In this document: one piece after another, positions 25,331-34,231 of the stretch
How positions within the stretch are numbered: position 1 is the first letter of the stretch
How the letters are laid out: each line of letters begins with the position of its first letter
Assembly (NCBI RefSeq): GCF_030270585.1
Contig: NZ_BSYI01000040.1
Coordinates: 1-52,958 of the forward strand
From: Paralimibaculum aggregatum
GTDB taxonomy: Bacteria > Pseudomonadota > Alphaproteobacteria > Rhodobacterales > Rhodobacteraceae
Direction of reading: 5' to 3'
DNA length: 52,958 bases
Program-made: the position numbers and the translations under genes
Notes under the pieces: generated by a model
Told to the model about the DNA's origin: nothing
The model's input: only the letters and a program-made list of their open reading frames with translations
The model's database searches: none

Positions 25331-25903
25331 TCATTCGGCCGGGCAGCGGAGCCCTTCCGGCGCGGCCTCGAAGGCCGGGTGCAGCGCCTGCGTGCCGGGG
25401 CCGATGCCGAGCTCGGCCGCGAGCCCGCCATTGATCTCGAGCACCGCCCGCACGACGCCTTCCGAGGACCGCGCCGCCAGCGAATAGGGCACCGTCTCGG
25501 CGGCGATGTTGAGCACGCGGCCACTGTCGTCGATGAAGATCATGTCGAGAGGGATCATGGTGTTCTTCATCCAGAAGCTCGCCGGCTGCGGCCGGGAATA
25601 GACGAAGAGCATCCCCGCCTCGCGCGGCAGGCTCTGGCGGAACATCAGCCCGCGGGCCTGCTCCTCCGGATCGTCGGCGATCTCGATGTCGAAGACCACC
25701 GGCGCGCCCTCGGCAAGAAGGGTGATCCGCTCGGCCGCGCAGCCGAGCGCCCCGCCGCCGGCGGTGGCGGTGGCGGCGCCGTCATCCGTGCCGCCCGTGT
25801 TCGCGGTTCCGGCCATCGCCAGCGGCACGGCCCAGGGAACCTGGGTCATGCCGAGCGCCAGCACGACGGCGCCGAGCGCCGCCGCCCGACCCTGCCGCGA
25901 CAT
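25331..25903 (-). CDS. Exported DUF192 family protein
   Basis: A 190-residue protein with an N-terminal signal sequence (hydrophobic to about residue 32) followed by a DUF192 domain: VVFDIEIADDPEEQARGLMF, then GMLFVYSRPQPASFWMKNTM and PLDMIFIDDSGRVL. Function of the family is not established. The ATG start at 25903 shares nucleotides with the stop of the cold-shock gene (TGATG), so translation is probably coupled. Cys residues near 56 and 187 flank the domain. Confidence 0.9.
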   Translation of the reverse strand: MSRQGRAAALGAVVLALGMTQVPWAVPLAMAGTANTGGTDDGAATATAGGGALGCAAERITLLAEGAPVVFDIEIADDPEEQARGLMFRQSLPREAGMLFVYSRPQPASFWMKNTMIPLDMIFIDDSGRVLNIAAETVPYSLAARSSEGVVRAVLEINGGLAAELGIGPGTQALHPAFEAAPEGLRCPAE

Positions 25904-26526
25904 CACGGGTCGCCGGTCTCGTGGACCGCCGGCATCGGGTCCGTCTCCTGCTCGGGGCCGCTCGGCTGCGGCACCACGGCATCGGCGGCGTCGTTCGCCG
26001 CCTCCCAGAGGCGAAGCTCGGCCACCATGAGCCCCCGCGGACCGCGGAAGGTCCGGCAGGCCATGCCCTCTCCGCTCGAGAGATCCTGGAAGCCGCAGCG
26101 GCGCACCGTCTCCATATGCACGAAGACGTCCTCCGGATGCCCGAAGACATTCACGAAGCCGAAGCCCTTCTGCTTGTCAAACCACTTGACACGCGCCGGC
26201 ATCAGCGGGCCGGTCTGCACGTCGGGGCCGAGGAACTCGGTGGGGCGGACCCGTTCCGCGAAGCCTTCCGGCTCCTCCGCCTCGCCGTCGTCGTCAACCT
26301 CAAGTAGTTCTCGGGCCTGCAACCCACGCTCGCCGCGGATCGCGATCAGACGGACCGAGACGTTTTCCGGCAACGCCATCTTCCCGAAGGCCCGCACGCA
26401 AGATGCATGAACCATGATGTCAGGGCCGCCCGCGTCAGGGACCACGAACCCGTAGCCCTTGATGACGTCATACCACTTTACCCGGCCCGATACGACACTG
26501 CCCGCGCCATTCTCCAATCCGTTCAA
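25903..26526 (-). CDS. Double cold-shock-domain protein
   Basis: A 207-residue protein with two cold-shock domains, about residues 13-75 (GRVKWYDVIKGYGFVVPD, IMVHASCV) and 108-175 (ARVKWFDKQKGFGFVNVFG, DVFVHMETV), joined by an acidic linker, with an acidic Pro-rich tail. The RNP-like aromatic motifs for single-stranded nucleic acid binding are intact. Two-domain Csp proteins are common in alphaproteobacteria. The start is TTG at 26526 with GGAG about 7 nt upstream. The next in-frame ATG would cut into the first domain. It is coupled to the DUF192 gene. Confidence 0.9.
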   Translation of the reverse strand: MNGLENGAGSVVSGRVKWYDVIKGYGFVVPDAGGPDIMVHASCVRAFGKMALPENVSVRLIAIRGERGLQARELLEVDDDGEAEEPEGFAERVRPTEFLGPDVQTGPLMPARVKWFDKQKGFGFVNVFGHPEDVFVHMETVRRCGFQDLSSGEGMACRTFRGPRGLMVAELRLWEAANDAADAVVPQPSGPEQETDPMPAVHETGDP

Positions 26527-26641
26527 GCGTCACTCCGTCGGCTAAAGATTGCACCACACCCATATCGCTCGCCTCATTATGGCTTTATTTCCGCCCTGCT
26601 AAACCCCTAATCTGAAAAAAAGCCTAGCCGGGGCGGGTAAG

Positions 26642-27664
26642 ATGGCGATTTTTGGGCAGGTCCGGCGGTTCGCCGCCGCAATAATACACCAGACGCATGG
26701 AAAACTGACCTGGCTGGCGCTCCCGCTGGCCGCGGCGCTCGCCGGTTGCGACGCGCCGGACGGCGCGGGTGGGTCCGCCAGGCCACGCACCGAGGCGGAG
26801 CTCCGGGAACAACTTATGGTTGTTCTCCCCACTTCTCCTCAAATTGTAGTGTCTGAGCCCGGCGGGCTCGCGCATGCCGAGCGATTCGCGCGCAGCCTGG
26901 ACCCGCAAGCGTTGCTCCGGCGCAACGGGGCGCGGCAGATCCGCGCCGATTCGCTCCCCTGGCTCACCGGATCGGAGGTCGGCCGGCGCTTTCTTGCCGC
27001 CGCTCCGCCCCGCGCGCTGGCCCGCGGCGTGCCCGCGGCGCGCTGCCCGGCGGTCGGGCTGGCCACCGATCCCGGGCCGGGCACGATGCGCCCCTCCGAG
27101 CGCCGCGCCGCGGCAGCGGCGACGGCGCTGCGCCGCTGCCTCGCCGCCCTGCCCGAGCGCCCGGGTGCCGAGCCCTGCGGCTGCGGGCTGGTGGCGCTCG
27201 ACCGGGTGCTGACCGTCGCGCGCGGCGAGATGGCCTATGCCACCGGCATCACCGCACGCCTGCGTGCCCCGAGGCTCGGCATCGACGGCGTGCTGATCGC
27301 CGAGGACGAGCCGGGCGGCACCACCCTGCTGCGCGACCTGCGCGGCCCGGTGGCGCGGCTGTCCCGCCCCGGCAGCGCGGCCGCCCCGCCCCTGCCCGAT
27401 CCCGCCAGCCTCGGCGCCACCTCCGGCATCGCGCCCGCCGCGGAGCCGCCGCTCTCCCACGGCCCGGCCGCGCTCACCCTGCTGGCCGACGGCACCCGGC
27501 TCACCGGGCGGCGCGAGGCGGTCGGCTTCCGCCGCGGGCGGCTGGCGGAGCGCATCTATCTCGAGGACGCCTCCGGCCGGCGGGCGGTGCTGCTGATCGG
27601 CTTCTCGCCGGCCGAACTGGCGGCGAGCGCCGGGGCCGGGCTCGCCTGGCCGGGCGCGGACTGA
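26642..27664 (+). CDS. Predicted lipoprotein of unknown function
   Basis: A 340-residue protein with a lipobox (WLALPLAAALAGC, Cys at about 36) after an unusually long polar N-terminus, so the true start could be downstream of 26642. The mature part is Ala/Arg/Pro-rich, with two cysteine-containing stretches (ARCPAVGL, and EPCGCGL) and a C-terminal beta-like domain (LADGTRLTGRREAVGF, GRRAVLLIGFSP). A weak similarity of CGLVALDRVLTV to stress-response lipoproteins is not enough to name it. It is divergent from the cold-shock gene. The intervening 115 nt are A+T-richer and should contain both promoters. Confidence 0.65.
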   Translation: MAIFGQVRRFAAAIIHQTHGKLTWLALPLAAALAGCDAPDGAGGSARPRTEAELREQLMVVLPTSPQIVVSEPGGLAHAERFARSLDPQALLRRNGARQIRADSLPWLTGSEVGRRFLAAAPPRALARGVPAARCPAVGLATDPGPGTMRPSERRAAAAATALRRCLAALPERPGAEPCGCGLVALDRVLTVARGEMAYATGITARLRAPRLGIDGVLIAEDEPGGTTLLRDLRGPVARLSRPGSAAAPPLPDPASLGATSGIAPAAEPPLSHGPAALTLLADGTRLTGRREAVGFRRGRLAERIYLEDASGRRAVLLIGFSPAELAASAGAGLAWPGAD

Positions 27665-27768
27665 GGCACCGCGCTTGCCGCTTGCGGGGCGTGGCAGGCT
27701 CGGGCAGGTTGCCGGCAACGACCGGCGGCGCCTGATTGTCCCCCGCCGGCATGGCAGCGGGAGGCGGC

Positions 27769-29595
27769 ATGTTTCAGAGTTTCGAGCCGATCGGGACGGG
27801 TCCGGCGCCGGCGGAGCGGCTGGCCCGGCTGCGCGAGGCGCTGGCGGCGCGCGGTGTCGGCGGCATGCTGGTGCCGCGGGCCGATGCGCATCAGGGCGAG
27901 ACCATCGCCCCCTCCGAGGCGCGGCTGCCCTGGCTGACGGGCTTCACCGGCTCGGCCGGGCTCGCGGTGGTGCTGGCCGAGCGCGCCGCGGTCTTCGTCG
28001 ACGGACGATATACACTGCAGGCGGCGGTCCAGGTGAATGCGGAGGCCTTCGAGATCGTTGCCACCCACGAGACCCGGCCCGGCGACTGGCTGGCGAAGGT
28101 GCTCGGGGAGATCGGCCCCTGCGAGATCGGCTTCGACCCCTGGCTGCACGGGCCGGACGAGATCGACCGCCTGGCCGAGGCGCTGGGCCCCGCCGGGGCG
28201 CGCCTCGTGCCGCTCGTGCCCAACCCCATCGACACGCTCTGGCAGGACCGCCCGGCGGCGCCGATGGGCGCGGTGGAGATCCATCCCGAGGCGCTGGCCG
28301 GCGAGAGCGCGGAAGACAAGCGCCTCCGCCTCGGCGCCGGGCTGGCCGAGGAGGACTGTGCCGCGGCGGTGCTCACCCTGCCCGACAGCATCGCCTGGCT
28401 GCTCAACATCCGCGGTGCCGACCTCTCCCATGTGCCGGTGGCGCTCGGCTTCGCGATCCTCCATGCCGAGGGCCGGGTCGAGCTCTTCATGGCGCCCGAC
28501 AAGCTCTCGGGCGCGGTGCGCGAGCATCTCGGCAACGCGGTCGCGGTGGCCGGCCCGGAGAGCTTCGGCCCGGCGCTCGACCGGCTCGCGGGCGAGACCG
28601 TGCGGGTGGACGGCGCGAGCTGCCCGCTCTGGGTGCTCGACCGCCTGAAGGCGGCCGGCGCCAAGCCCGACCGGGGCCAGGACCCCTGCCTGCTGCCCAA
28701 GGCCTGCAAGACCCCGGCCGAGCTCGCCGGGATGCGGCGCGCGCATCTGCGCGACGGCGCGGCGATGGTGCGCTTCCTGCACTGGCTGGAGACCCGCGCC
28801 GAGGCCGGCGCCACCCCGGGCGAGATCGAGATCGCCGAGGCGCTGGAGGGGATGCGCGCCGAGACCGGCGAGCTCCGCGACATCTCCTTCGACACGATCT
28901 GCGGCAGCGGGCCGAACGGCGCCATCGTGCACTACCGCGTGAACCGCGAGACCGACCGGAACCTGCAGCCGGGCGAGCTCCTGCTGGTGGACAGCGGCGG
29001 GCAGTATCGCGACGGCACCACCGACATCACCCGCACCATGGCCTATGGCCCGGTGCGGGAGGACGCGCGCAGGCCCTACACGCTGGTGCTGAAGGGGCTG
29101 ATCGCGATCTCCACCGCGCGCTGGCCGGCGGGGCTTACGGGGCGCGACCTCGATCCGCTGGCGCGGGCGGCGCTCTGGCGCGCGGGCTACGACTACGACC
29201 ACGGCACCGGGCACGGCGTCGGCGCCTATCTCAACGTGCACGAGGGGCCGGTCTCGCTGTCGCGCCGCTCGGGCAAGATCCCGCTCGAGCCCGGCATGGT
29301 GCTCTCCAACGAGCCGGGCTACTACCGCGCCGGGGCCTTCGGGATCCGGCTCGAGAACCTCGTGGTGGTGGCGCCGGCGGCGGTGCCCGAGGGCGGCGAG
29401 CGCGAGATGCTGGGCTTCTCGGACCTCACGCTCTGCCCCTTCGACCGGCGGATGATCCTGCCCGGGCTGCTCTCCGGCGCCGAGATCGCCTGGCTCGACG
29501 GCTATCACGGGCGCGTCGCCGAGGCGCTGGCGCCGGAGCTGCCGGAGGATGCCCGCGGCTGGCTGCTCGGCGCGACACGGCCGCTGCTCGCCTGA
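27769..29595 (+). CDS. pepP: Xaa-Pro aminopeptidase (aminopeptidase P, large form)
   Basis: Removes N-terminal residues preceding proline, as an M24 metallopeptidase in the cytoplasm. The 608-residue protein has two creatinase-like N-terminal domains and a C-terminal pita-bread domain. Metal ligands are visible: the two Asp in LLVDSGGQYRDGTTDITR, His in HGTGHGVGAYLNVHEG, Glu in SNEPGYYRAG and Glu in GIRLENLV. Length fits the roughly 600-residue alphaproteobacterial form. Start 27769 has GGGAGG just upstream. ATG 27751 and TTG 27736 are possible earlier starts. A long palindrome lies after the stop. Confidence 0.92.
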   Translation: MFQSFEPIGTGPAPAERLARLREALAARGVGGMLVPRADAHQGETIAPSEARLPWLTGFTGSAGLAVVLAERAAVFVDGRYTLQAAVQVNAEAFEIVATHETRPGDWLAKVLGEIGPCEIGFDPWLHGPDEIDRLAEALGPAGARLVPLVPNPIDTLWQDRPAAPMGAVEIHPEALAGESAEDKRLRLGAGLAEEDCAAAVLTLPDSIAWLLNIRGADLSHVPVALGFAILHAEGRVELFMAPDKLSGAVREHLGNAVAVAGPESFGPALDRLAGETVRVDGASCPLWVLDRLKAAGAKPDRGQDPCLLPKACKTPAELAGMRRAHLRDGAAMVRFLHWLETRAEAGATPGEIEIAEALEGMRAETGELRDISFDTICGSGPNGAIVHYRVNRETDRNLQPGELLLVDSGGQYRDGTTDITRTMAYGPVREDARRPYTLVLKGLIAISTARWPAGLTGRDLDPLARAALWRAGYDYDHGTGHGVGAYLNVHEGPVSLSRRSGKIPLEPGMVLSNEPGYYRAGAFGIRLENLVVVAPAAVPEGGEREMLGFSDLTLCPFDRRMILPGLLSGAEIAWLDGYHGRVAEALAPELPEDARGWLLGATRPLLA

Positions 29596-29611
29596 GCCCG
29601 CGCGCTGGGGC

Positions 29612-29720
29612 GGCCGGCGGCGGCACGGGGTCCCGCGGGCGGTGGGAGGCGTAACGCCGCCTCCCGCTGACCGGCTGCCCGGGCGGGCGGGGCCCGCGGG
29701 ACCCCGTGCCGCCGCCGGCC
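29612..29720. repeat. Long GC-rich inverted repeat, REP-like, between convergent genes
   Basis: Perfect 29-bp arms at 29612-29640 and 29692-29720 enclose a 51-nt centre that has its own stem (GGGAGGC / GCCTCCC). The arm core GGCACGGGGTCCCGCGGGC recurs at 34118-34209. It sits between the ends of pepP and the ABM gene, where it could stop or insulate convergent transcription. Confidence 0.9.
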
Positions 29721-29736
29721 CGGTGCCGCGCCGCGC

Positions 29737-30045
29737 TCAGGCCGGCCCTTCGGTGGCCAGCACCTCGTAGTGGTGCAGATGCGATGCGGCGAGCAGATGC
29801 GCCTCCTCGGGCAGCACCACCGCCTCCTGCCAGCTCTCGCCGGTGAAGGCCTTCAGCGCGTCGAGATCGCGCCAGACCGAGACCATGCTGAACTCGTTCG
29901 GCGAGATCGCGTGCGGCGCCGAGATCGTCACCGAGACCAGCCCGTCCTGGCGCCGGGTGAGCGGCAGCGCGGTGTTCTCGATGAAGTCGCGAAAGGCGGC
30001 CTGCTGGCCCTCCTGCACGACGGCGCGGAAGATTCTCAGGATCAT
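29737..30045 (-). CDS. Antibiotic-biosynthesis-monooxygenase (ABM) fold protein
   Basis: A 102-residue protein of the dimeric alpha/beta-barrel ABM type. Signs are the opening MILRIFRAVVQEGQQAAFRD strand-helix, LTRRQDGLVSVTISA, and FSMVSVWRDLDALKAFTGE with the aromatic/acidic residues usual for the fold. Such proteins act as small monooxygenases or haem-degrading enzymes, or have no known activity. Substrate unknown. The start at 30045 has GGGAGGAGCC upstream. Confidence 0.75.
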   Translation of the reverse strand: MILRIFRAVVQEGQQAAFRDFIENTALPLTRRQDGLVSVTISAPHAISPNEFSMVSVWRDLDALKAFTGESWQEAVVLPEEAHLLAASHLHHYEVLATEGPA

Positions 30046-30157
30046 CTTGGCTCCTCCCCTCGCGGGCCATGGCGGCCCTGGTTCTGCCCTCGCGTCAGCA
30101 GGCATCCTAGCACGACCGGTTGCCGCTGCGGCATTCGGGCTGCGGCGGCTTCGGCAA

Positions 30158-30187
30158 TTGCTCCCGCCCCGCCGCATCGGCTAGGCT
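30158..30187 (+). promoter_or_regulatory. Sigma-70-like promoter of the DUF427 gene
   Basis: TTGCTC (30158-30163), 18 nt, TAGGCT (30182-30187), 36 nt before the ATG. The flanks match the promoter before 19608 (CAATTG and CGGCTAGGCT at the same spacing). Confidence 0.6.
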
Positions 30188-30223
30188 CCGCCCCGACCGA
30201 GGGGACATAGGGGGAGAGCAGCC

Positions 30224-30565
30224 ATGTCCGACCAGTTCACGATCGAGCCCGCGCCCGGCATCCATGTCGTCCGCGCCGGCGGCGCCGTCATCGCCGAGAC
30301 CTCCAGTGCCCTCGTGCTGAAGGAGAAGGGTTACGAGCCGGTCATCTACTTCCCGCGTGCCGATATCGGCATGGCCTTCCTCGACAGCTCCGAGACGCGG
30401 ACGACCTGCCCGCACAAGGGCGAGGCGAGCTACTACCACATCGAGGCGAAGTCGGGCCGGATCGAGGATGCCGGCTGGTCCTACGAGGACCCGCTCGCGG
30501 GCGCCGAGGCGATCCGCGGCCACATCGCCTTTGCCCATGAGCGCGTCGCGGTGGAGCGGGTGTGA
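30224..30565 (+). CDS. DUF427 family protein
   Basis: A 113-residue soluble protein with DUF427 features: VVRAGGAVIAETSSALVL, VIYFPRADI, then TTCPHKGEASYYHI and AGWSYEDPLAGAEAIRGHIAF. The CPHKG segment with Cys-His and a nearby Tyr-Tyr is the conserved core. The function is unknown. GGGGGAG precedes the ATG. The stop overlaps a GTG that could start the next gene, so the two are probably co-expressed. Confidence 0.92.
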   Translation: MSDQFTIEPAPGIHVVRAGGAVIAETSSALVLKEKGYEPVIYFPRADIGMAFLDSSETRTTCPHKGEASYYHIEAKSGRIEDAGWSYEDPLAGAEAIRGHIAFAHERVAVERV

Positions 30566-30567
30566 CC

Positions 30568-31314
30568 ATGGCGCGGCGGCGGGACGGCAGGCGCCGCGGC
30601 TGGCGCGGCGCGGTGCTTGCGGGGCTTCTGGCCCTGCCGATCTGGGGGGCGGGCATGCCGGGCAGCCTTGAGGCCGCGGCCGAGGAGGTCGCCGCGATCA
30701 CCGTGACCGGGCACGGCACGGCCAGCGGGCGGCCGGACATCGCGACGCTGCGCATCGGTGTCGAGACCCGGGCCGACAGCGCGGCCGAGGCGCTGGCGGA
30801 GAACTCCGAGGCCGCCGGCCGGCTGATCGCCGCGCTGCGGGCCTCCGGCGTGCCGGAACGGCTGATCCAGACCCAGGGCTTCGCGGTGCACCCGGTCTAC
30901 GGCTCGAAATCGAGCTACGGGCGCGAGGCGGACGGCTTTCAGGTCTCCAACAACGTGGTCGCGCGGATCGAGGATCTCGGCGGGCTCGGCGCGCTGCTCG
31001 ACCGGGTGGTGCAGGACGGCGCCAACCGGATCGACCAGCTCGCCTTCGGCATCGCCGACCCGGCGCCGCTGGAGGCCGAGGCGCGCCGCGCGGCGGTGGC
31101 CGAGGCCCGGCTGGCGGCCGAGACGATCGCCGAGGCGGCGGGGCTGGCACTCGGCCCGATCCGCGAGATCCGCGCCGGCGGCGGCGGCCGGCCCATGCCG
31201 CAGGCGGCGGCGCGTTTCGCCGCGGAGTCGTCGAGCGCCGTGCCGATCCAGGGCGGCGAGCTTGCGCTGCAGGCCGAGGTCACGGTGGTCTGGGAGCTGC
31301 GCGCGCCCGAGTGA
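30568..31314 (+). CDS. Exported SIMPL (DUF541) domain protein
   Basis: A 248-residue protein with a basic N-terminus, a hydrophobic signal segment (AVLAGLLALPIWGAGM) and a SIMPL domain: ITVTGHGTASGRPDIATLRI, then GFAVHPVYGSKS, QVSNNVVARIEDLG and a final LQAEVTVVWEL. In other bacteria such periplasmic or outer-membrane proteins are linked to stress tolerance, without a settled biochemical role. The start is ATG 30568. A GTG at 30562 overlapping the DUF427 stop is possible. Confidence 0.88.
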   Translation: MARRRDGRRRGWRGAVLAGLLALPIWGAGMPGSLEAAAEEVAAITVTGHGTASGRPDIATLRIGVETRADSAAEALAENSEAAGRLIAALRASGVPERLIQTQGFAVHPVYGSKSSYGREADGFQVSNNVVARIEDLGGLGALLDRVVQDGANRIDQLAFGIADPAPLEAEARRAAVAEARLAAETIAEAAGLALGPIREIRAGGGGRPMPQAAARFAAESSSAVPIQGGELALQAEVTVVWELRAPE

Positions 31315-31548
31315 TCCCCGCCAACGCGACGCCGCCACCGCGAAACCGGCCGGACCTGCCGCACGAGGCGGCCCGGCCGATGCGGGTGGGCGGGCGGGGC
31401 ATCGGCCGGGCCGCCGCCGCCCGCCAAGCGTCCTCCCCTGCGACCATGCGGGACCGCGGCCGGGCCGCGCCGCTGCTGGCCAAGCCCGCGTAAAGCCGGT
31501 ATCAACCCGCCGCGGCCATCAAGAGGCAGGACAAGCGGGAGCGAACCC

Positions 31549-32859
31549 ATGCGGATTGCAGTCTTCGGCCTCGGCTATGTCGGCGTGGTCTCCGCCGCCT
31601 GCCTGGCCCGCGACGGCCACCAGATCATCGGGGTGGACCCGCAGGCCGAGAAGGTGGCGCTGGTCAATGCCGGGCAGCCGCCGATCATCGAGGCCGGCGT
31701 CGCCGGGCTGGTGGCCGATGCGGTCGCCGCCGGGCGCCTGCGCGCCACCTCCGACCCGGCCGAGGCGGTCGCCGCGACGGAGATGAGCCTCGTCTGCGTC
31801 GGCACCCCCTCGCGCAGGAACGGCAGCCTCGATACCGGCGCGGTGGAGCGGGTCTGCGGCCAGATCGGCGCCGCGGTCGCCGCCGCCGGCAAGCCGCATC
31901 TCGTGGTGATGCGCTCGACCGTGCTGCCCGGCACGATGCGGGGCCTCGTGATCCCGGCGCTCGAGGCCGCGGCCGGCGGTGCGGCGGCGCTTCTGAAGAT
32001 CGCCAACAACCCCGAGTTCCTGCGCGAATCCACCGCCGTCGCGGATTACGACGCGCCGCCGAAAACCGTGGTCGGCGCCGCCGAGCCCGAGACCGCGGCG
32101 GCAGTGATGGCACTCTACGAGCGGATCCCGGGGCCGAAATTCGCCACCGAGCTCGAGATCGCCGAGATGGTGAAATACGCCGACAATGCCTGGCACGCGG
32201 CAAAGGTCGCCTTCGGCAACGAGATTGGCAACATCGCCAAGGCGCTCGACATCGACAGCCACAAGGTGATGGAGATCTTCTGCGAGGACCGCAAGCTCAA
32301 CATCTCCCCGGCCTATCTCAGGCCCGGCTTCGCCTTCGGCGGCTCATGCCTGCCCAAGGATCTGCGCGCGCTCACCTACAAGGGCCGCGAGCTCGATCTC
32401 GAGCTGCCGGTGCTGGAGAGCCTGATGCGCTCGAACGCGGTGCAGATCGACCGCGCGGTGGAGCGCGTGCTGGAGACCGGGGCGCGCCGCGTCGCGATGC
32501 TCGGCATCAGCTTCAAGGCCGGCACGGACGATCTGCGCGAGAGCCCGCAGGTGGCGCTGGTCGAGCGGCTGATCGGCAAGGGGCTCGACCTGCGGATCTA
32601 TGACCGCAACGTGCATCTGGCGCGCCTCGTCGGCGCCAACCGCGCCTATATCGAGGACCGCATCCCGCATATCTCGCGGCTGCTCTCGGAGGATCTGGCC
32701 GGCGTCGCGGCCCATGGCGAGCTGGTGATCCTCGGCAATTCCGACCCGGAGTTCCGCCGCCTGCCGGAGCTGCTGTCGCCGGGCCAGCGGGTGCTCGACC
32801 TGGTGCGGCTGGCCGGCCTCGAGGCGATCGGCGCCGGCTATGACGGGGTCAACTGGTGA
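31549..32859 (+). CDS. algD: GDP-mannose 6-dehydrogenase-like nucleotide-sugar dehydrogenase
   Basis: A 436-residue enzyme that oxidises a nucleotide sugar twice with NAD, here most like AlgD (GDP-mannose to GDP-mannuronate). It has the N-terminal Rossmann motif VFGLGYVGVVSAACLARDGH, the central NNPEFLRESTAVADYD, the catalytic-cysteine motif FAFGGSCLPKDLRALTY (AlgD-type rather than UDP-glucose-type GGxCxPKD-T), and LGISFKAGTDDLRESP in the C-terminal domain. A 260-bp part is repeated at the left end of the window. It overlaps the next glycosyltransferase gene (GTGA), so both likely make exopolysaccharide. The symbol is by similarity only. Confidence 0.9.
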   Translation: MRIAVFGLGYVGVVSAACLARDGHQIIGVDPQAEKVALVNAGQPPIIEAGVAGLVADAVAAGRLRATSDPAEAVAATEMSLVCVGTPSRRNGSLDTGAVERVCGQIGAAVAAAGKPHLVVMRSTVLPGTMRGLVIPALEAAAGGAAALLKIANNPEFLRESTAVADYDAPPKTVVGAAEPETAAAVMALYERIPGPKFATELEIAEMVKYADNAWHAAKVAFGNEIGNIAKALDIDSHKVMEIFCEDRKLNISPAYLRPGFAFGGSCLPKDLRALTYKGRELDLELPVLESLMRSNAVQIDRAVERVLETGARRVAMLGISFKAGTDDLRESPQVALVERLIGKGLDLRIYDRNVHLARLVGANRAYIEDRIPHISRLLSEDLAGVAAHGELVILGNSDPEFRRLPELLSPGQRVLDLVRLAGLEAIGAGYDGVNW

Positions 32860-34073
32860 GCGCGCCGGGCCGCGCGGCAAGGCCCCGGCGCGTCCTCATC
32901 ATCGTCGAGAACCTGCCGGTTCCGTTCGACCGGCGGGTCTGGTCGGAGGCCACCACGCTGAAGGCGGCGGGCTACGCGGTCTCGGTGATCTGCCCCACCG
33001 GGCGCGGCCACGAAGCGCGCTTCGAGGTGATCGACGGCATCGAGATCCACCGCCACCCGCTGCGCGAGGCACGCGGCACGCTCGGCTATCTGCGCGAGTA
33101 TGCGGCGGCGCTGTTCCATCAGCTGCGGCTCTCGGTGACGGTGCTGCGGCGCCAGGGCATCGACGTGATCCACGGCTGCAACCCGCCCGACCTGATCTTC
33201 CTCAACGCGCTGGCGCTGCGCCCCTTCGGCGTGCGCTATCTGTTCGACCACCACGACATCTGCCCCGAGCTCTTCGAGACCAAGTTCGAGAGGAAGGGCC
33301 TGCTCTGGCGGGCGATGCTCTGGCTCGAGCGGATAACCTTCGCGATGGCCACGGTCTCCATCGCCACCAACGAGAGCTATCGCGAGATCGCGATCCGGCG
33401 CGGCCGGATGGCGCCGGAGGACGTCTTCGTGGTGCGCTCGGGGCCCAAGATCGACCGGCTGGAGCTGCGCCCGCCGCGCCCCGAGCTGAAGCGGGGCAGG
33501 CGCTTCCTGATCGGCTATGTCGGGGTGATCGGCCGGCAGGAGGGGCTCGATCTCCTGCTCGAGGCGGCGGATCACCTGATCCGCAAGATGGGCCGGGAGG
33601 ACGTGCATTTCGGCATCGTCGGCGGCGGGCCGGAACTCGAGGCGGTGCAGGCGGACTGCCGCGCGCGGGGTCTCGATGCGCATTTCACCTTCACCGGCCG
33701 CGCGCCGGACGAGATGCTCCTCGACATGCTCAACACCGCCGACATCTGCGTGAACCCGGACCGGGTGACGCCGATGAACGACCTCTCCACGATGAACAAG
33801 ATCATGGAATACATGACGCTGAAGAAGCCCATCGTGCAGTTCGAGATGAAGGAGGGGCGGGCATCGGCGGGCGAGGCCTCGCTCTACGCGGCGGCGAACG
33901 ATCCGGCGGATTTCGCCGAGAAGATCGCGGCGCTGATGGACGACCCGGAGGCGCGCAGGCGGATGGGCGAGATCGGCCGCGCGCGGATCGAGGCGGAGCT
34001 CTCCTGGGCGCATTCGGCGCCGAGGCTGCTGGCGGCCTATGACCGCCTGTTCGAGAAGATCGGGCGCGGCTAG
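32856..34073 (+). CDS. GT4-type glycosyltransferase
   Basis: A 405-residue GT-B glycosyltransferase. N-terminal nucleotide-fold half opens with VLIIVENLPVPFDRRVWSEA, a signature common in exopolysaccharide GT4 enzymes, and includes YLFDHHDICPELFETKF. The C-terminal half has IGYVGVIGRQEGLDLLLEA, VGGGPELEAVQ and the donor-binding region CVNPDRVTPMNDLSTMNKIM followed by EYMTLKKPIV with the EX7E-like acidic residues. It starts at a GTG within the stop of the dehydrogenase gene, so it is translationally coupled. Donor and acceptor sugars are unknown. Confidence 0.9.
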   Translation: MSAPGRAARPRRVLIIVENLPVPFDRRVWSEATTLKAAGYAVSVICPTGRGHEARFEVIDGIEIHRHPLREARGTLGYLREYAAALFHQLRLSVTVLRRQGIDVIHGCNPPDLIFLNALALRPFGVRYLFDHHDICPELFETKFERKGLLWRAMLWLERITFAMATVSIATNESYREIAIRRGRMAPEDVFVVRSGPKIDRLELRPPRPELKRGRRFLIGYVGVIGRQEGLDLLLEAADHLIRKMGREDVHFGIVGGGPELEAVQADCRARGLDAHFTFTGRAPDEMLLDMLNTADICVNPDRVTPMNDLSTMNKIMEYMTLKKPIVQFEMKEGRASAGEASLYAAANDPADFAEKIAALMDDPEARRRMGEIGRARIEAELSWAHSAPRLLAAYDRLFEKIGRG

Positions 34074-34117
34074 CCGGAGCGCCGGCACCGGCCCGGGGGA
34101 CGGGGCCTCAAGAACAC

Positions 34118-34209
34118 GGGCACGGGGTCCCACGGGCCCACCCACCCCGGCAGCCGTTTCAAGGGAACCCGCGGTCTCGCTCCCCCACAGCCCGCGGGAC
34201 CCCGTGCCC
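34118..34209. repeat. GC-rich inverted repeat of the same family as 29612-29720
   Basis: Arms at 34118-34137 and 34190-34209 pair over 20 bp with one mismatch. Their core (GGCACGGGGTCCCNCGGGC) matches the arms at 29612-29720. It lies just after the glycosyltransferase stop, between convergent genes. Confidence 0.85.
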
Positions 34210-34231
34210 TCCGCTCCGGCCCGGCCGCGAG

